From IMG/VR virus record IMGVR_UViG_3300044641_000974, positions 1-26,652 of that record: DNA of 26,652 bases; one strand, 5' to 3'. This document shows positions 1-7,713 of the stretch, in pieces; the stretch's first letter is position 1, and the number at the start of each line of letters is the position of its first letter. Made by a program: the position numbers and the translations under genes. This DNA is from a virus. The notes under the pieces are model-generated. The model was not told the origin of the DNA. It searched no databases and worked only from the letters and a program-made list of their open reading frames with translations.

Positions 1-1608
1 ATAGATTCTGCGGCATCAACTTTGCCACAATATGCTAATTTAAGACTAACTAACAGCAACTCTACTCACTCAATTACTAGAGGAACTGTTGGTGTAACAA
101 GTGGTAAATATTATTGGGAAATTAAAGTTAGCTCTGCAATGAGCAACTTTTACTCAGGTATTGCCACAAACCAAACAGATATTAGTACAACAACTACAGT
201 AGGTGCTGATGCCTATTCTTGGGCTTATGTTGCCTCAAATGGTGAGAAACGATATAACGGCACATCAACGGCTTATGGTTCTGCTTTAGTTAATGGAGAT
301 GTTTTAGGCTGTGCTTTAGACCTCAATAGCGGTAAGATTTGGTGGTCAGTAAACGGAACATTCCAAGCAAGTGGTGACCCAGCCGCAGGAACTAATGAAG
401 CATTTAGTGGAGTAACAGGCGTTTGTTTCCCTGCTGGTGGTACTTACAATATGACCATTGATTACACCTTTGGTCAAAGACCATTCACCTACACACCACC
501 TACAGGCTTTGTAGCATTAAATACTTTTAACCTACCTACTCCTACTATTGGTGCAACAGCATCTACACAGGCTGGGGATTACTTCAATGCTGTATTGTGG
601 ACTGGAGATGGAACGGGAAGCAGAGCTATCACAGGAGTTGGATTCCAGCCTGACTTGGTATGGGTTAAACCTCGTTCAATCGTGGAATCACACCTATTGA
701 ATGACTCTGTGCGTGGTGTTGGCGATGGCAGTAATGCACGCATTTTGACTTCAAATAACACAGAAGCAGAAAATTGGCATAGCCCTGCATTTGGCTACTT
801 ATCTGCGTTTTCTAGCGATGGTTTTTCAACTACGGCTGGCTCAACCAGTAACGGCAGATACAACGGAAGTGGCGTAACTTATGTTGGCTGGAACTGGAAA
901 GCTAATGGTGCTGGAGTAACCAATACTGCTGGTTCTATTACTTCAACAGTAAGTGCTAATACAAGTGCTGGGTTCTCTGTAGTGACTTATACAGGTACAG
1001 GTAGTAATGCGACAGTAGGACATGGCTTAGGTGTTGCACCAAAGATGATTATTGTTAAGAGAAGAAATACCTCTCAATCTTGGCCTGTTTACCATGCTAG
1101 TCTTGGTGCTACAAAGAACTTGTATCTTGATTTGACCGATGCTGCTGCAACTGCTACAGCTCCTTGGAATGATACTTCTCCAACTAGTACAGTATTTACT
1201 GTTGGCACTTCAGCGGCAACTAACTCAGGTAGTGGAACTTATGTAGCTTATTGCTTCTCAGAAGTAGCTGGATATAGCAAGTTTGGTAGCTACACAGGTA
1301 ATGGTTCTAATGATGGCGTCTTTGTTTATTGTGGGTTTTTACCAAGATGGATAATGATAAAGAGAACAGACACAACAGGAATGAATTGGGGTATTTGGGA
1401 TACAGCACAAAATACTTATAATGTGGAATTGCTTTCTTTGTATGCCAATAGTTCATCAGCCCAAATTAATGCTTCAGATTTATCTTTAGATGGAGTTTCT
1501 AATGGATTTAAAATTAGAGGTAATTCATTGGGTATAAATGCAAGCGGTGGTACATATATATTTATGGCAGTAGCCGAATCACCTTTTAAATACGCTAACG
1601 CAAGATAG
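1..1608 (+). CDS. Tail fibre / receptor-binding protein with SPRY domain (5' partial)
   Basis: The frame is open from the first base, so the true start lies upstream; 535 codons are visible. The first ~150 residues form a SPRY/concanavalin-like beta-sandwich: strand motifs KYYWEIKVSS, YSGIA and GDVLGCALDLNSGKIWWSVNG are typical of the family. After it come two or three related segments built on a recurring pattern (GxGVxPxxxxVKxR, then a Trp-containing strand, then GWNWKANG or GTYVAYCFSE). They resemble the repeats of marine and freshwater phage tail proteins, and the end, GGTYIFMAVAESPFKY, is a common ending for these. Family knowledge: SPRY and similar sandwiches bind protein or glycan ligands. 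The inferred role is a distal tail or host-recognition structure. It is followed by two small tail-associated genes. Host ligand unknown. Confident that it is a phage tail/adhesion protein, less so about its exact place in the tail. Confidence 0.8.
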   Translation: MDSAASTLPQYANLRLTNSNSTHSITRGTVGVTSGKYYWEIKVSSAMSNFYSGIATNQTDISTTTTVGADAYSWAYVASNGEKRYNGTSTAYGSALVNGDVLGCALDLNSGKIWWSVNGTFQASGDPAAGTNEAFSGVTGVCFPAGGTYNMTIDYTFGQRPFTYTPPTGFVALNTFNLPTPTIGATASTQAGDYFNAVLWTGDGTGSRAITGVGFQPDLVWVKPRSIVESHLLNDSVRGVGDGSNARILTSNNTEAENWHSPAFGYLSAFSSDGFSTTAGSTSNGRYNGSGVTYVGWNWKANGAGVTNTAGSITSTVSANTSAGFSVVTYTGTGSNATVGHGLGVAPKMIIVKRRNTSQSWPVYHASLGATKNLYLDLTDAAATATAPWNDTSPTSTVFTVGTSAATNSGSGTYVAYCFSEVAGYSKFGSYTGNGSNDGVFVYCGFLPRWIMIKRTDTTGMNWGIWDTAQNTYNVELLSLYANSSSAQINASDLSLDGVSNGFKIRGNSLGINASGGTYIFMAVAESPFKYANAR

Positions 1609-1616
1609 GAAATATT

Positions 1617-2045
1617 ATGTTTATTAGACAAGACGAAATACGCCCAGATGATCAATACTATTGGGTAACGGCAAATTCAGATGGTTCATTCTCAAAGGTT
1701 CCAAAAGCCCTTGAAGATAAAGAAGAATCCGATGAGAACGGCAACCCTTTGTATGTCAAAGTTTATGACTCAGCTACTGAATCAATGGTAGATTCAACAG
1801 AGCGATTGGTAACTAAAGGCTTGAAGTCAAACCATATTGCACAGGTTAAGCACAACACCAACATGACACTAGCTCAGACCGACTGGTATGTAATCCGTAA
1901 AACTGAGCGCAATGTTGACATCCCTGCTGATGTAGTTACTAAGCGTGCGGCAATCGTTGCATGGGCTACAGCAACAGAAGCATCTATTACAGCAGTAACC
2001 ACAGTTGAACAACTTAAAGAAATTAACTTAGGAGTATCTATCTAA
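1617..2045 (+). CDS. Small tail-associated protein, possible fibre-assembly type
   Basis: 142 aa, starting at an ATG six bases after an AGGA Shine-Dalgarno that overlaps the stop of the preceding tail gene. No membrane segment or signal peptide. The N-terminal half is polar and acidic (DKEESDENG around residues 38-46). The C-terminal half contains LAQTDWYVIRKTERNVDIP followed by a helix with Arg/Ala (TKRAAIVAWA). The pattern 'xLxxTDWxxxR...P..V...R' recalls the C-terminal part of phage tail-fibre assembly proteins, and the position right after the fibre gene agrees. That assignment is an inference from a short motif. It could equally be a minor tail or capsid component. Confidence 0.75.
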   Translation: MFIRQDEIRPDDQYYWVTANSDGSFSKVPKALEDKEESDENGNPLYVKVYDSATESMVDSTERLVTKGLKSNHIAQVKHNTNMTLAQTDWYVIRKTERNVDIPADVVTKRAAIVAWATATEASITAVTTVEQLKEINLGVSI

Positions 2046-2410
2046 TGGCACATTTTGCAAAAATAGAAAATGGCGTAGTAGTACAGGTTGTTGTAGCTGA
2101 AGAAACATTTATTGCTACTGGTGCGTTAGGAGATCCAGCAGCATGGGTGCAGACGTCTTATAACACTCGTGGTGGCATTCACTACAATCAAGACGGTCAG
2201 CCAAGTGGTCGTGAGCCGTTGCATAAAAACTATGCTGGTATTGGTTACACTTTTGACGGTACAGGTTTTGCTGCTCCGCAACCATTTCCAAGCTGGACAA
2301 TGAATCAAGATTCTTATATATGGGAAGCACCAGTACCTTATCCTACTGATGACAAGCAATACTCTTGGGATGAATCTACCCTTAATTGGCTAGAAGTAGT
2401 TCCTGCATAA
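2045..2410 (+). CDS. Conserved small phage protein, function unknown
   Basis: 121 aa. The ATG overlaps the previous stop (TAATG), so translation is probably coupled. The start MAHFAKIENGVVVQVVVAEE, then WVQTSYNTRGG and YAGIGYTFDGTGF, and the aromatic C-terminal part (PSWTMNQDSYIWEAP, YSWDESTLNW) match a small, very common protein type found near tail-fibre genes of aquatic phages. To my knowledge its role is not established. It is rich in Trp, Tyr, Gly and Asn, with an all-beta look and no signal peptide. The neighbourhood suggests a minor tail or virion component. Confidence 0.8.
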   Translation: MAHFAKIENGVVVQVVVAEETFIATGALGDPAAWVQTSYNTRGGIHYNQDGQPSGREPLHKNYAGIGYTFDGTGFAAPQPFPSWTMNQDSYIWEAPVPYPTDDKQYSWDESTLNWLEVVPA

Positions 2411-2619
2411 TGAAACAACTAATTGAAGCGGTATACGTAGGTAGCCAAATCCAGCCAAAGCATGAAGTTGAGGTTGTGTGCAAGGCTTGCGGTTACGACC
2501 TGACTCCAGCAGAAATTGAAGCTGATACTTGCGCTGATTGTGGTGCAGACTTAGAGCTTCAACAGAACATGGCTATACATGCAACTTCAGTCCCAGCGGC
2601 TGGTGGTGGGGTTATGTAA
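2410..2619 (+). CDS. Small zinc-ribbon protein
   Basis: 69 aa, with the ATG overlapping the previous stop (TAATG at 2408-2412) and its own stop overlapping the next start in the same way. A longer upstream start in this frame (2386) would overlap the previous gene and is less likely. Two CxxC knuckles, C24/C27 and C41/C44, are separated by 13 residues (CKACGYDL and CADCGADL). They form a rubredoxin-like zinc ribbon with the usual Gly after each second Cys. The zinc site is seen directly; the function is not. It may mediate protein contacts or nucleic-acid binding. It sits between tail genes and the lysis region. Confidence 0.75.
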   Translation: MKQLIEAVYVGSQIQPKHEVEVVCKACGYDLTPAEIEADTCADCGADLELQQNMAIHATSVPAAGGGVM

Positions 2620-3098
2620 TGCGTAGCCTAACAGCTTTACTTGTTGGGCTTTTACTCGGTGGTCTTATGGCTGGTGCAATGGCTCAAGATACTACGATTA
2701 ATTACCGTGGACAGCCTCCAGCTGCACCAATGGCGCCTTCTATTAGCTCGTTTAGTCAAGATAACTGTTTAGTTGCTGTCTCTGGGGCTATTAGCTCTAC
2801 AGTGATTGGTTTTTCTGGCGGTAGCTACATGATGGACGAAGACTGTTCCCGTAGAAAGTGGGCTACATTCTTATCTAACAACGGACTTAAAGTAGCTGCG
2901 GTTGCTATTGCTTGTTCAGCTAGACAAGAGAACTGGGATGCCATGATGATGTCAGGCACACCTTGCCCGATTGATGGTCTCGTTGGCGATGCTGCCCGTA
3001 ACGAGTGGATTAAACGTCACCCTGAAAAGTTTAAAAAATTATATGGCTCGGTTCCTCCTCTCGTTGATCTTGCTGCTAACCCTAATAAGGAGCAATGA
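2619..3098 (+). CDS. Sec-exported phage protein of the lysis region
   Basis: 159 aa, starting at the ATG that overlaps the preceding stop. An upstream start in the same frame at 2538 would add 27 unlikely Trp/Cys-rich residues. Residues 1-22 are a clear signal peptide (MRS, then LTALLVGLLLGGLMAGAMA, cleavage after AMAQ or AMA). The mature part begins with a Pro/Ala stretch and carries four cysteines (NCLVAVSGA, DEDCSRRKWA, IACSARQ, GTPCPIDG) and a C-terminal EWIKRHPEK helix. The combination of CLVAVSGA..., KVAAVAIAC and GTPCPIDG is a recurring arrangement in uncharacterised exported proteins encoded near holin/endolysin genes of Burkholderiales-type phages. The inferred location is periplasmic, perhaps helping lysis or blocking superinfection. 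The exact role is unknown. Confidence 0.75.
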   Translation: MRSLTALLVGLLLGGLMAGAMAQDTTINYRGQPPAAPMAPSISSFSQDNCLVAVSGAISSTVIGFSGGSYMMDEDCSRRKWATFLSNNGLKVAAVAIACSARQENWDAMMMSGTPCPIDGLVGDAARNEWIKRHPEKFKKLYGSVPPLVDLAANPNKEQ

Positions 3099-3972
3099 TG
3101 TTCAAGCGGCTTGTTATGCTAGTACGTGGACTAATGGGTTGCCAATCTACAACTCCCTCTTCGTTGACGGTGGAACAACCCTCGCCCAGTGCCAAGCCAT
3201 TGCGTGCCAAGCGTACCCAGGCATCTCCCAAAGCTGTCCGTCAACCTGCCAGCAAGTCAGCGAAACGCAAACCCTCAGTTGCCAAGCCAACTACAGCGGC
3301 CAAATCACGCAAACCCGCATCAAAACCTGCCCAGACAACCAGTGGCAAGCGTGGCAGACCACGCAAAATACCTGCGTAGCGAACCCGCCAACATGTCAAT
3401 TAAGCAGCCAACAACAAACTCTCAGTTGCCCGACAGGCTTTACGGGGAGCATTACCCAGACTCGTTTCTCAATGTGTCCAGATCCGTACGGGAGTCCAGT
3501 GTGGCAACCTTGGGTGAATACATCCAACAGCTGCAAGAAGTCGGTAAGCAATCCGACCAATCCTGTGTCGCCTGTGTCTCCCCTGAGTCCAAATTTGACC
3601 ACATCTGCCCCAACAATCCAATCCTCACCTGTAACTGCACCGATCCCAAATTCTGTGCAGAACTCGGAAACGACCCAGACAGGCAGTACAGAGACCCAGC
3701 AGACCAAGACGGATTCTCCGACAACCTCGACTACACAGGCATCCCCATCCCCACCACCAAAGGGAAAAGCGCAGTCCGTGGTTGGCCTTGTGTTGTCGTT
3801 GGAGCTGTTTGTGAAACCTGGATTACAGCAAGCGAATGTGTTTCCAGAAGTGAGCATAGTGCAGGGCATACAGAACAACATACTGACGCAGGACTTAATA
3901 ATGATGGACCTGCTGCAACAACCAAGCTATAACCAAACTTTTAATGCACCAGACTTAGGATTTGAACAATGA
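3043..3972 (+). CDS. Secreted cysteine-rich repeat protein
   Basis: 309 aa from ATG 3043, overlapping the end of the previous gene by 56 bases in another frame. That start is chosen because residues 1-23 then form a classic signal peptide (MARFLLSLILLLTLI... with VQA before the mature ACY); starting at 2971 would bury it. Residues ~69-111 and ~118-164 are two diverged copies of one Cys module: QTLSC, xxxxGxITQTR, CPD, W(Q)xW, TxNxC. A Pro/Ser/Thr-rich linker follows (~170-240), then a conserved-looking hydrophobic C-terminus (VVGLVLSLELFVKPGLQQANVFPEV). The periplasm or outer surface is the expected site, with disulphides. No SD of note precedes 3043, so coupling to the upstream gene is likely. 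The gene is GC/C-rich, unlike its neighbours, suggesting a different origin. Function unknown. Confidence 0.7.
   Translation: MARFLLSLILLLTLIRSNDVQAACYASTWTNGLPIYNSLFVDGGTTLAQCQAIACQAYPGISQSCPSTCQQVSETQTLSCQANYSGQITQTRIKTCPDNQWQAWQTTQNTCVANPPTCQLSSQQQTLSCPTGFTGSITQTRFSMCPDPYGSPVWQPWVNTSNSCKKSVSNPTNPVSPVSPLSPNLTTSAPTIQSSPVTAPIPNSVQNSETTQTGSTETQQTKTDSPTTSTTQASPSPPPKGKAQSVVGLVLSLELFVKPGLQQANVFPEVSIVQGIQNNILTQDLIMMDLLQQPSYNQTFNAPDLGFEQ
3087..3092 (+). promoter_or_regulatory. Strong Shine-Dalgarno AAGGAG upstream of nested ORF
   Basis: A perfect AAGGAG lies two bases before ATG 3095 and five before ATG 3098. It serves no start in the frame of the 309-aa gene that runs through it, so it specifically supports initiation of the nested basic ORF, most likely at 3098. 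Confidence 0.5.
3095..3379 (+). CDS. Candidate overprinted basic protein with AT-hook-like end
   Basis: 94 aa (93 from ATG 3098) in the +2 frame, nested inside the cysteine-rich secreted protein gene. In favour: the first ATG overlaps the upstream stop (ATGA), AAGGAG at 3087-3092 lies five bases before ATG 3098, and the product is coherent. After MFKRLVMLVRGLMGCQ it is strongly basic and Ala/Lys/Pro-rich, like histone-H1-type bacterial and phage proteins, and it ends in SGKRGRPRKIPA, which contains a GRP AT-hook core. LMGC could alternatively be read as a weak lipobox, which would suggest an outer-membrane spanin-like lipoprotein, but an Arg interrupts the hydrophobic stretch. Against: the region is poor in stops in several frames, so chance is possible. 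Confidence 0.35.
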   Translation: MMFKRLVMLVRGLMGCQSTTPSSLTVEQPSPSAKPLRAKRTQASPKAVRQPASKSAKRKPSVAKPTTAAKSRKPASKPAQTTSGKRGRPRKIPA

Positions 3973-4421
3973 CTGATTTGAAAAAACTAGATGCCGTAGA
4001 AGGCTTTGTATCCAAGTGGGTAACATGGGCCAAACAAAACACCATGATTGCTGGTTTCATCATGATGGGCGTACCTGCTATTTTGGGCGCTGGCTATACA
4101 GGCATTACCAAGTTTAATGAAGTCAAAGAGATGTACGAAGGCTACAGCAGTACTGCTGCATCTGCATCAACTGCCGAAAAAAAAGTTAAGCTACTAGAAG
4201 AAAAAGTAGCCGAACAACGTGAAGTGATTGCTAAGATGCAAGAGCGTTTGGCTGAGTCTTTGATGGCTGCTCGTGAAGCTAAGATTGTTGCAGAAAGCAC
4301 ACAGAAAGAGTTACGTTCTGGCATGGCTGCACAAAAAGTTGAGCTAGATATTACAAGTTCTACCTTGCGATCAGAAATGAATACCCTTAAACGTGCAACA
4401 ACAAACAGACTAGGACAATAA
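3969..4421 (+). CDS. Membrane-anchored coiled-coil protein (possible spanin-like)
   Basis: 150 aa, starting at the ATG that overlaps the preceding stop (ATGA). Residues ~25-47 (MIAGFIMMGVPAILGAGYTGI) form one transmembrane segment after a short cytosolic N-terminus. Residues ~63-120 are a charged heptad-like coiled coil rich in Lys, Glu and Ala (KKVKLLEEKVAEQREVIAKM), and the rest is Thr/Arg-rich. One membrane helix followed by a periplasmic coiled coil, immediately before a holin and an endolysin, is the plan of inner-membrane spanins. There is no sequence recognition beyond that, and a structural or superinfection role cannot be excluded. The 8-A run at 4177-4184 encodes Lys-Lys in frame. 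Confidence 0.75.
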   Translation: MTDLKKLDAVEGFVSKWVTWAKQNTMIAGFIMMGVPAILGAGYTGITKFNEVKEMYEGYSSTAASASTAEKKVKLLEEKVAEQREVIAKMQERLAESLMAAREAKIVAESTQKELRSGMAAQKVELDITSSTLRSEMNTLKRATTNRLGQ

Positions 4422-4422
4422 T

Positions 4423-4827
4423 ATGTTACCTATTGCAGCCCTACTAGACGTTGGCATGAAAGTGCTAGACAAGTTTATTCCTGACCCAGCGGCTAAAGCT
4501 AAGGCACAAGCTGAGTTATTGCAACTCCAACAAGAAGGTCGTCTAGCTGAACTTAATGCCGACAATATAGAGAATCAAGAACTAACAAAACGCCATGAAG
4601 CTGATATGGCTAGTGATAGCTGGTTGTCTAAAAACATCAGACCAGGCACGTTAATCTTTATTTTGATTGTATATACAGTGTTTGCAATGATGTCAGCCTA
4701 TGGCTACAACGCTAACGAAGCCTACGTAACCTTGCTTGGTCAATGGGGCATGCTCATTATGTCGTTTTACTTTGGTGGTCGTACTCTTGAGAAAATCATG
4801 GATATGAAAGCAAAAGATAAAAAATGA
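4423..4827 (+). CDS. Holin (3TM superfamily type)
   Basis: 134 aa. The N-terminal ~20 residues are a hydrophobic/amphipathic helix (LPIAALLDVGMKVLDKFIP), followed by DPAAKAKAQAELLQLQQEGRL and an acidic helix. Then SWLSKNIRPGTLIF leads into membrane segments at ~75-94 and ~101-118, and the tail is lysine-rich (MKAKDKK). The order PDPAAKAKAQAEL, then W..KNIRPGT, then two membrane helices ending in FGGRTLEKI is that of the 'holin of 3TMs' family (GTA/phage type). The role is to form inner-membrane lesions that trigger lysis. It lies one base after the coiled-coil gene, and its stop overlaps the endolysin start (ATGA), so the two are probably translated together. Confidence 0.85.
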   Translation: MLPIAALLDVGMKVLDKFIPDPAAKAKAQAELLQLQQEGRLAELNADNIENQELTKRHEADMASDSWLSKNIRPGTLIFILIVYTVFAMMSAYGYNANEAYVTLLGQWGMLIMSFYFGGRTLEKIMDMKAKDKK

Positions 4828-5291
4828 CACAAACGCCCCTATCAGAACACTTTACATTAGAAGAGCTAACTGCCAGCGAAACAGCGGAGCGTTTTAATAT
4901 TGACAACACACCAACGCCAGAGCATCTTCAAAACTTACAGCGTTTAGCGGAGTTTTTAGAAGAAGTTAAGAAGGCACTTGGTGGTAAGCCTGTTATGATT
5001 AACTCAGCTTATCGTGGTCCTGCGGTCAATGAGAAGGTTGGCGGCTCTAAGGCTAGTCAGCATATGATTGGTTGTGCAGCTGATTTGCGTATACCTAGCA
5101 TGAATCCAGATGAAGTATGCCGTGCAATTATTGCGTCTGATTTGCCGTTTGATCAATTAATCCGTGAGTTTTATGACCCAGCTAAAGTAGCAGGTGGTTG
5201 GACTCATATATCAGTTCCTAACTTAAAAGAGATGACACCACGCAAGCAGGCACTTATAATCGACAAGCAAGGCACCCGTCCATTTGCTTAA
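4824..5291 (+). CDS. Endolysin, peptidase M15-type (D-Ala-D-Ala / L-Ala-D-Glu peptidase)
   Basis: 155 aa with a start coupled to the holin stop. Motifs of the Peptidase_M15 fold are seen in order: SEHFTLEELTASETA (N-terminal part common to phage members), INSAYRGPAVNEKVGGSKASQH with the zinc ligand H80, D87 in GCAADLRI, and H128 in GGWTHISVP. Together these make a complete H/D/H zinc site. Such enzymes cut peptide cross-links or stem peptides in peptidoglycan. There is no signal peptide or membrane anchor, so export should depend on the adjacent holin. The length is usual for a single-domain phage enzyme. The exact bond cut cannot be read from the sequence. Confidence 0.88.
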   Translation: MTQTPLSEHFTLEELTASETAERFNIDNTPTPEHLQNLQRLAEFLEEVKKALGGKPVMINSAYRGPAVNEKVGGSKASQHMIGCAADLRIPSMNPDEVCRAIIASDLPFDQLIREFYDPAKVAGGWTHISVPNLKEMTPRKQALIIDKQGTRPFA

Positions 5292-5299
5292 GGTAAATT

Positions 5300-7348
5300 A
5301 TGCCATTACAGAAGCTACAATTTAAACCTGGGGTCAATCGAGACCAAACTAACTATACCAACGAAGGTGGCTGGTTTGAGTGCGATAAAGTGCGTTTTCG
5401 TTCAGGCTATCCTCAAAAGATAGGTGGCTGGCTTCGTTATGGCACGTTTATCATTGCTGGCATCTGTCGTCAGATGTTTAACTGGATTACCACGGCTTCT
5501 GATAACTATTTGGCTCTTGGTACGTCTAAAAAGTTATATATTGAAGCAGGTCAGATTTTGTATGACATCACACCTCTTCGTCAAACTTTTGTAAGCCCAG
5601 CAACTAATAACTGTTTTACCACAGTTAATGGCTCTAAAGTCGTTACCGTTGCTATTACTTCTCACGGAGCCTTAGACGGTGATTATGTAACATTTTCTGG
5701 TGTAGTGGGACCTATCGGTGGAATACCTCAAAGCGAGTTTAATGCTGAGTTTATTGTTGACCAGATTACCGCAAACTCATTCACCATTAACCTTACAACT
5801 GCGGCTACTTCTTCTACAACTGGTGGCGGCACAGCAATTACAGCCGCCTTTCAAATTAGCACAGGAAACAACAATGCTTCTGTTGGAACAGGATGGGGTG
5901 CGGGCGCATGGAGCCGTGGTGCATGGGGTTCGGGTTCTGATGCTCCAGTAGTAAATGCTCAACGAGATTGGTTTTTACAGAACTTTGATAATGACCTTGT
6001 GGCTAATATCCGTAACGGCGTTATCTATTACTGGCAATATGCAAGCGGCGTAAGTGTTAGAGCTACTCCACTGGCTACTACAACCATAGACGGCGTTGCA
6101 CCTTCTGATGTACCTACGCAGGCAATGCAGGTTCTAGTCTCTCAGAACGACAAACACCTTCTTTGTTTTGGTGCTACTCCGTTTGGAGGTGGTGCTTTTG
6201 ACCCCCTTCTTATTCGCTGGGCAAGCCAAGATCAGCCCAATAACTGGACACCGCAAGTTACGAATTCAGCAGGGTTTTTGCGAGTTTCCCGTGGCTCTTC
6301 CATTGTTTGTGCAATTTCAACACGGCAGGAGATCCTTGTATTTACTGAGGGAACTCTAAGTTCTTTGCAATTTTTAGGTACAACAGACGTATTTGGTCTT
6401 CAAGAGTTGGCTGACAATATCTCAATCCTTAGCCCTCGTGCGGTTGCTGTAGTAAATAACACGGCTTACTGGTTTGGGCATGATAAATTCTATGCTTATG
6501 GCGGACGTGTAGAGACGCTTCCTTGTACTATTCGTAACCACATATTCCAGAACCTAAACTACGCTCAAGCCGACCAGATTGTGTGCGGAACTAACGAAGG
6601 TTGGAATGAGATTTGGTGGTTCTATCCTACGGCAGATAGTCAAGTTAATAACGCTTATGCGATATACAACCATTTAGAGAAGATTTGGTATTACGGCACG
6701 ATAAACCGCACAGCGTGGTCAGACTCTTCACTAAGGGAATACCCTCAAGCCCTAACTGCAACTTACTTTACAGGTGCTATTTCAGGAGCTACTTTAACCG
6801 TAACGGGTAGTACAGTAGGAATTTTGCAGGTTGGTTCAGTAATTGAAGGTACAGGCGTAGCCGTAGGAACGACTATTACTGCTTTTGGCACAGGCTTAGG
6901 CGGCGCAGGAACTTATACAGTCAACATCTCACAGCTTGTAACTCAGACCGCCATGACAAGCGATAGCATCATATATAACCACGAGCAAGGTTTAGACGAC
7001 AACATCTTACCAATGAATTCCTATATTGCGTCTTCGGACTTTGATTTAGTAGACGGGGATCAGTTTATCCTAACTAAACGGATAATCCCTGATATGAACT
7101 TTGCTGGGTCTACAGCTGTTGCCCCTGAAGTCACTATGTTTATTAAGCCACGAAACTTTCCAGGCAACGCCTACTCTAATACCGAGTCAGGCGCAGTCAT
7201 TGAGACATCGGTAGATATCTATACAGATCAAGTATTTATGCGAGCCAGAGCACGTCAGATGGCAATTGAGATTGAATCCACAAATTTAGGGGTTCAATGG
7301 CAGTTGGGTAGTCCTAGGCTTGATGGTAGACCAGATGGAAAACGCTAA
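5300..7348 (+). CDS. Virion structural protein, tail-stabilisation (P22 gp10-like) type
   Basis: 682 aa, ATG preceded by AAGG (5290-5293) six bases upstream. The N-terminus ([37 protein letters not shown]) is the hallmark of a large, widespread phage structural family often annotated as stabilisation/tail accessory protein of podoviruses. The rest is beta-rich with many Trp/Tyr motifs, as in beta-propeller-like accessory factors ([24 protein letters not shown]). Two segments look like inserted Ig-like or repeat domains: ~residues 108-175 ([16 protein letters not shown], then [12 protein letters not shown]) and ~488-555 ([20 protein letters not shown] to the GGAGTYTV region). Inferred role: closing the portal or head-tail junction after DNA packaging. 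Family membership is fairly sure; the exact position in the virion is not. Confidence 0.75.
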   Translation: MPLQKLQFKPGVNRDQTNYTNEGGWFECDKVRFRSGYPQKIGGWLRYGTFIIAGICRQMFNWITTASDNYLALGTSKKLYIEAGQILYDITPLRQTFVSPATNNCFTTVNGSKVVTVAITSHGALDGDYVTFSGVVGPIGGIPQSEFNAEFIVDQITANSFTINLTTAATSSTTGGGTAITAAFQISTGNNNASVGTGWGAGAWSRGAWGSGSDAPVVNAQRDWFLQNFDNDLVANIRNGVIYYWQYASGVSVRATPLATTTIDGVAPSDVPTQAMQVLVSQNDKHLLCFGATPFGGGAFDPLLIRWASQDQPNNWTPQVTNSAGFLRVSRGSSIVCAISTRQEILVFTEGTLSSLQFLGTTDVFGLQELADNISILSPRAVAVVNNTAYWFGHDKFYAYGGRVETLPCTIRNHIFQNLNYAQADQIVCGTNEGWNEIWWFYPTADSQVNNAYAIYNHLEKIWYYGTINRTAWSDSSLREYPQALTATYFTGAISGATLTVTGSTVGILQVGSVIEGTGVAVGTTITAFGTGLGGAGTYTVNISQLVTQTAMTSDSIIYNHEQGLDDNILPMNSYIASSDFDLVDGDQFILTKRIIPDMNFAGSTAVAPEVTMFIKPRNFPGNAYSNTESGAVIETSVDIYTDQVFMRARARQMAIEIESTNLGVQWQLGSPRLDGRPDGKR

Positions 7349-7704
7349 TGGGAATGCAAAAGTTTCGGGCACCAGCTTTACCTTTGGCTACGCCTGAATA
7401 TAATGAACAACAGTTAGCTCAGTTAATTGGAGCATTAAGATTATATTTTACCCAATTAGACTCCAATGTGCCTTTGCAAATGGATGGTTTACGACTATTA
7501 AATTTGCCAACATCGGGGTACAATTTACCAAATGGAACTGTATTTCGGGTCGGTGAAGACTTAAAGATTGTTGTACCCAATGTTTCTTATTTATTTGGGG
7601 TATCAGGAACTGGAACAGTTGGCGGTGTCACAATAGTGACTAACAACTTCCAAGGAATACTTGCAACAGGTAATATAGGAGAAGTAACGGTTACTATTAC
7701 ATGA
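7348..7704 (+). CDS. Small conserved virion-cluster protein
   Basis: 118 aa, TAATG overlap with the structural gene upstream. The N-terminal part, with PALPLATPEYNEQQLAQLIG and LRLYFTQLDS, matches a small protein that commonly follows the stabilisation-type gene in aquatic phages. The second half is Gly/Val/Thr-rich beta sequence (VSGTGTVGGVTIVTNNFQG). No membrane segment or signal peptide. Probably a minor structural protein, but no function is known to me. Confidence 0.75.
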   Translation: MGMQKFRAPALPLATPEYNEQQLAQLIGALRLYFTQLDSNVPLQMDGLRLLNLPTSGYNLPNGTVFRVGEDLKIVVPNVSYLFGVSGTGTVGGVTIVTNNFQGILATGNIGEVTVTIT

Positions 7705-7713
7705 AAGATATCT

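Noticed and set aside
2115-2359. Two - strand frames opposite the 121-aa protein
   Set aside because: Short shadows of a clearly conserved + strand gene.
3396-3881. 161-aa open frame on the - strand
   Set aside because: Antisense of the stop-poor C-rich island; composition merely mirrors the + strand Pro/Thr/Ser linker.
3189-3932. 247-aa open frame on the + strand across the cysteine-rich gene
   Set aside because: Third frame of a stop-poor region; no RBS and no coherent domain. The frame of the 309-aa gene has the signal peptide and repeats, so this is a shadow.
4177-4184. Run of eight A as a possible frameshift site
   Set aside because: The frame is intact (Glu-Lys-Lys) and the product continues sensibly as a coiled coil; no alternative frame of interest follows.
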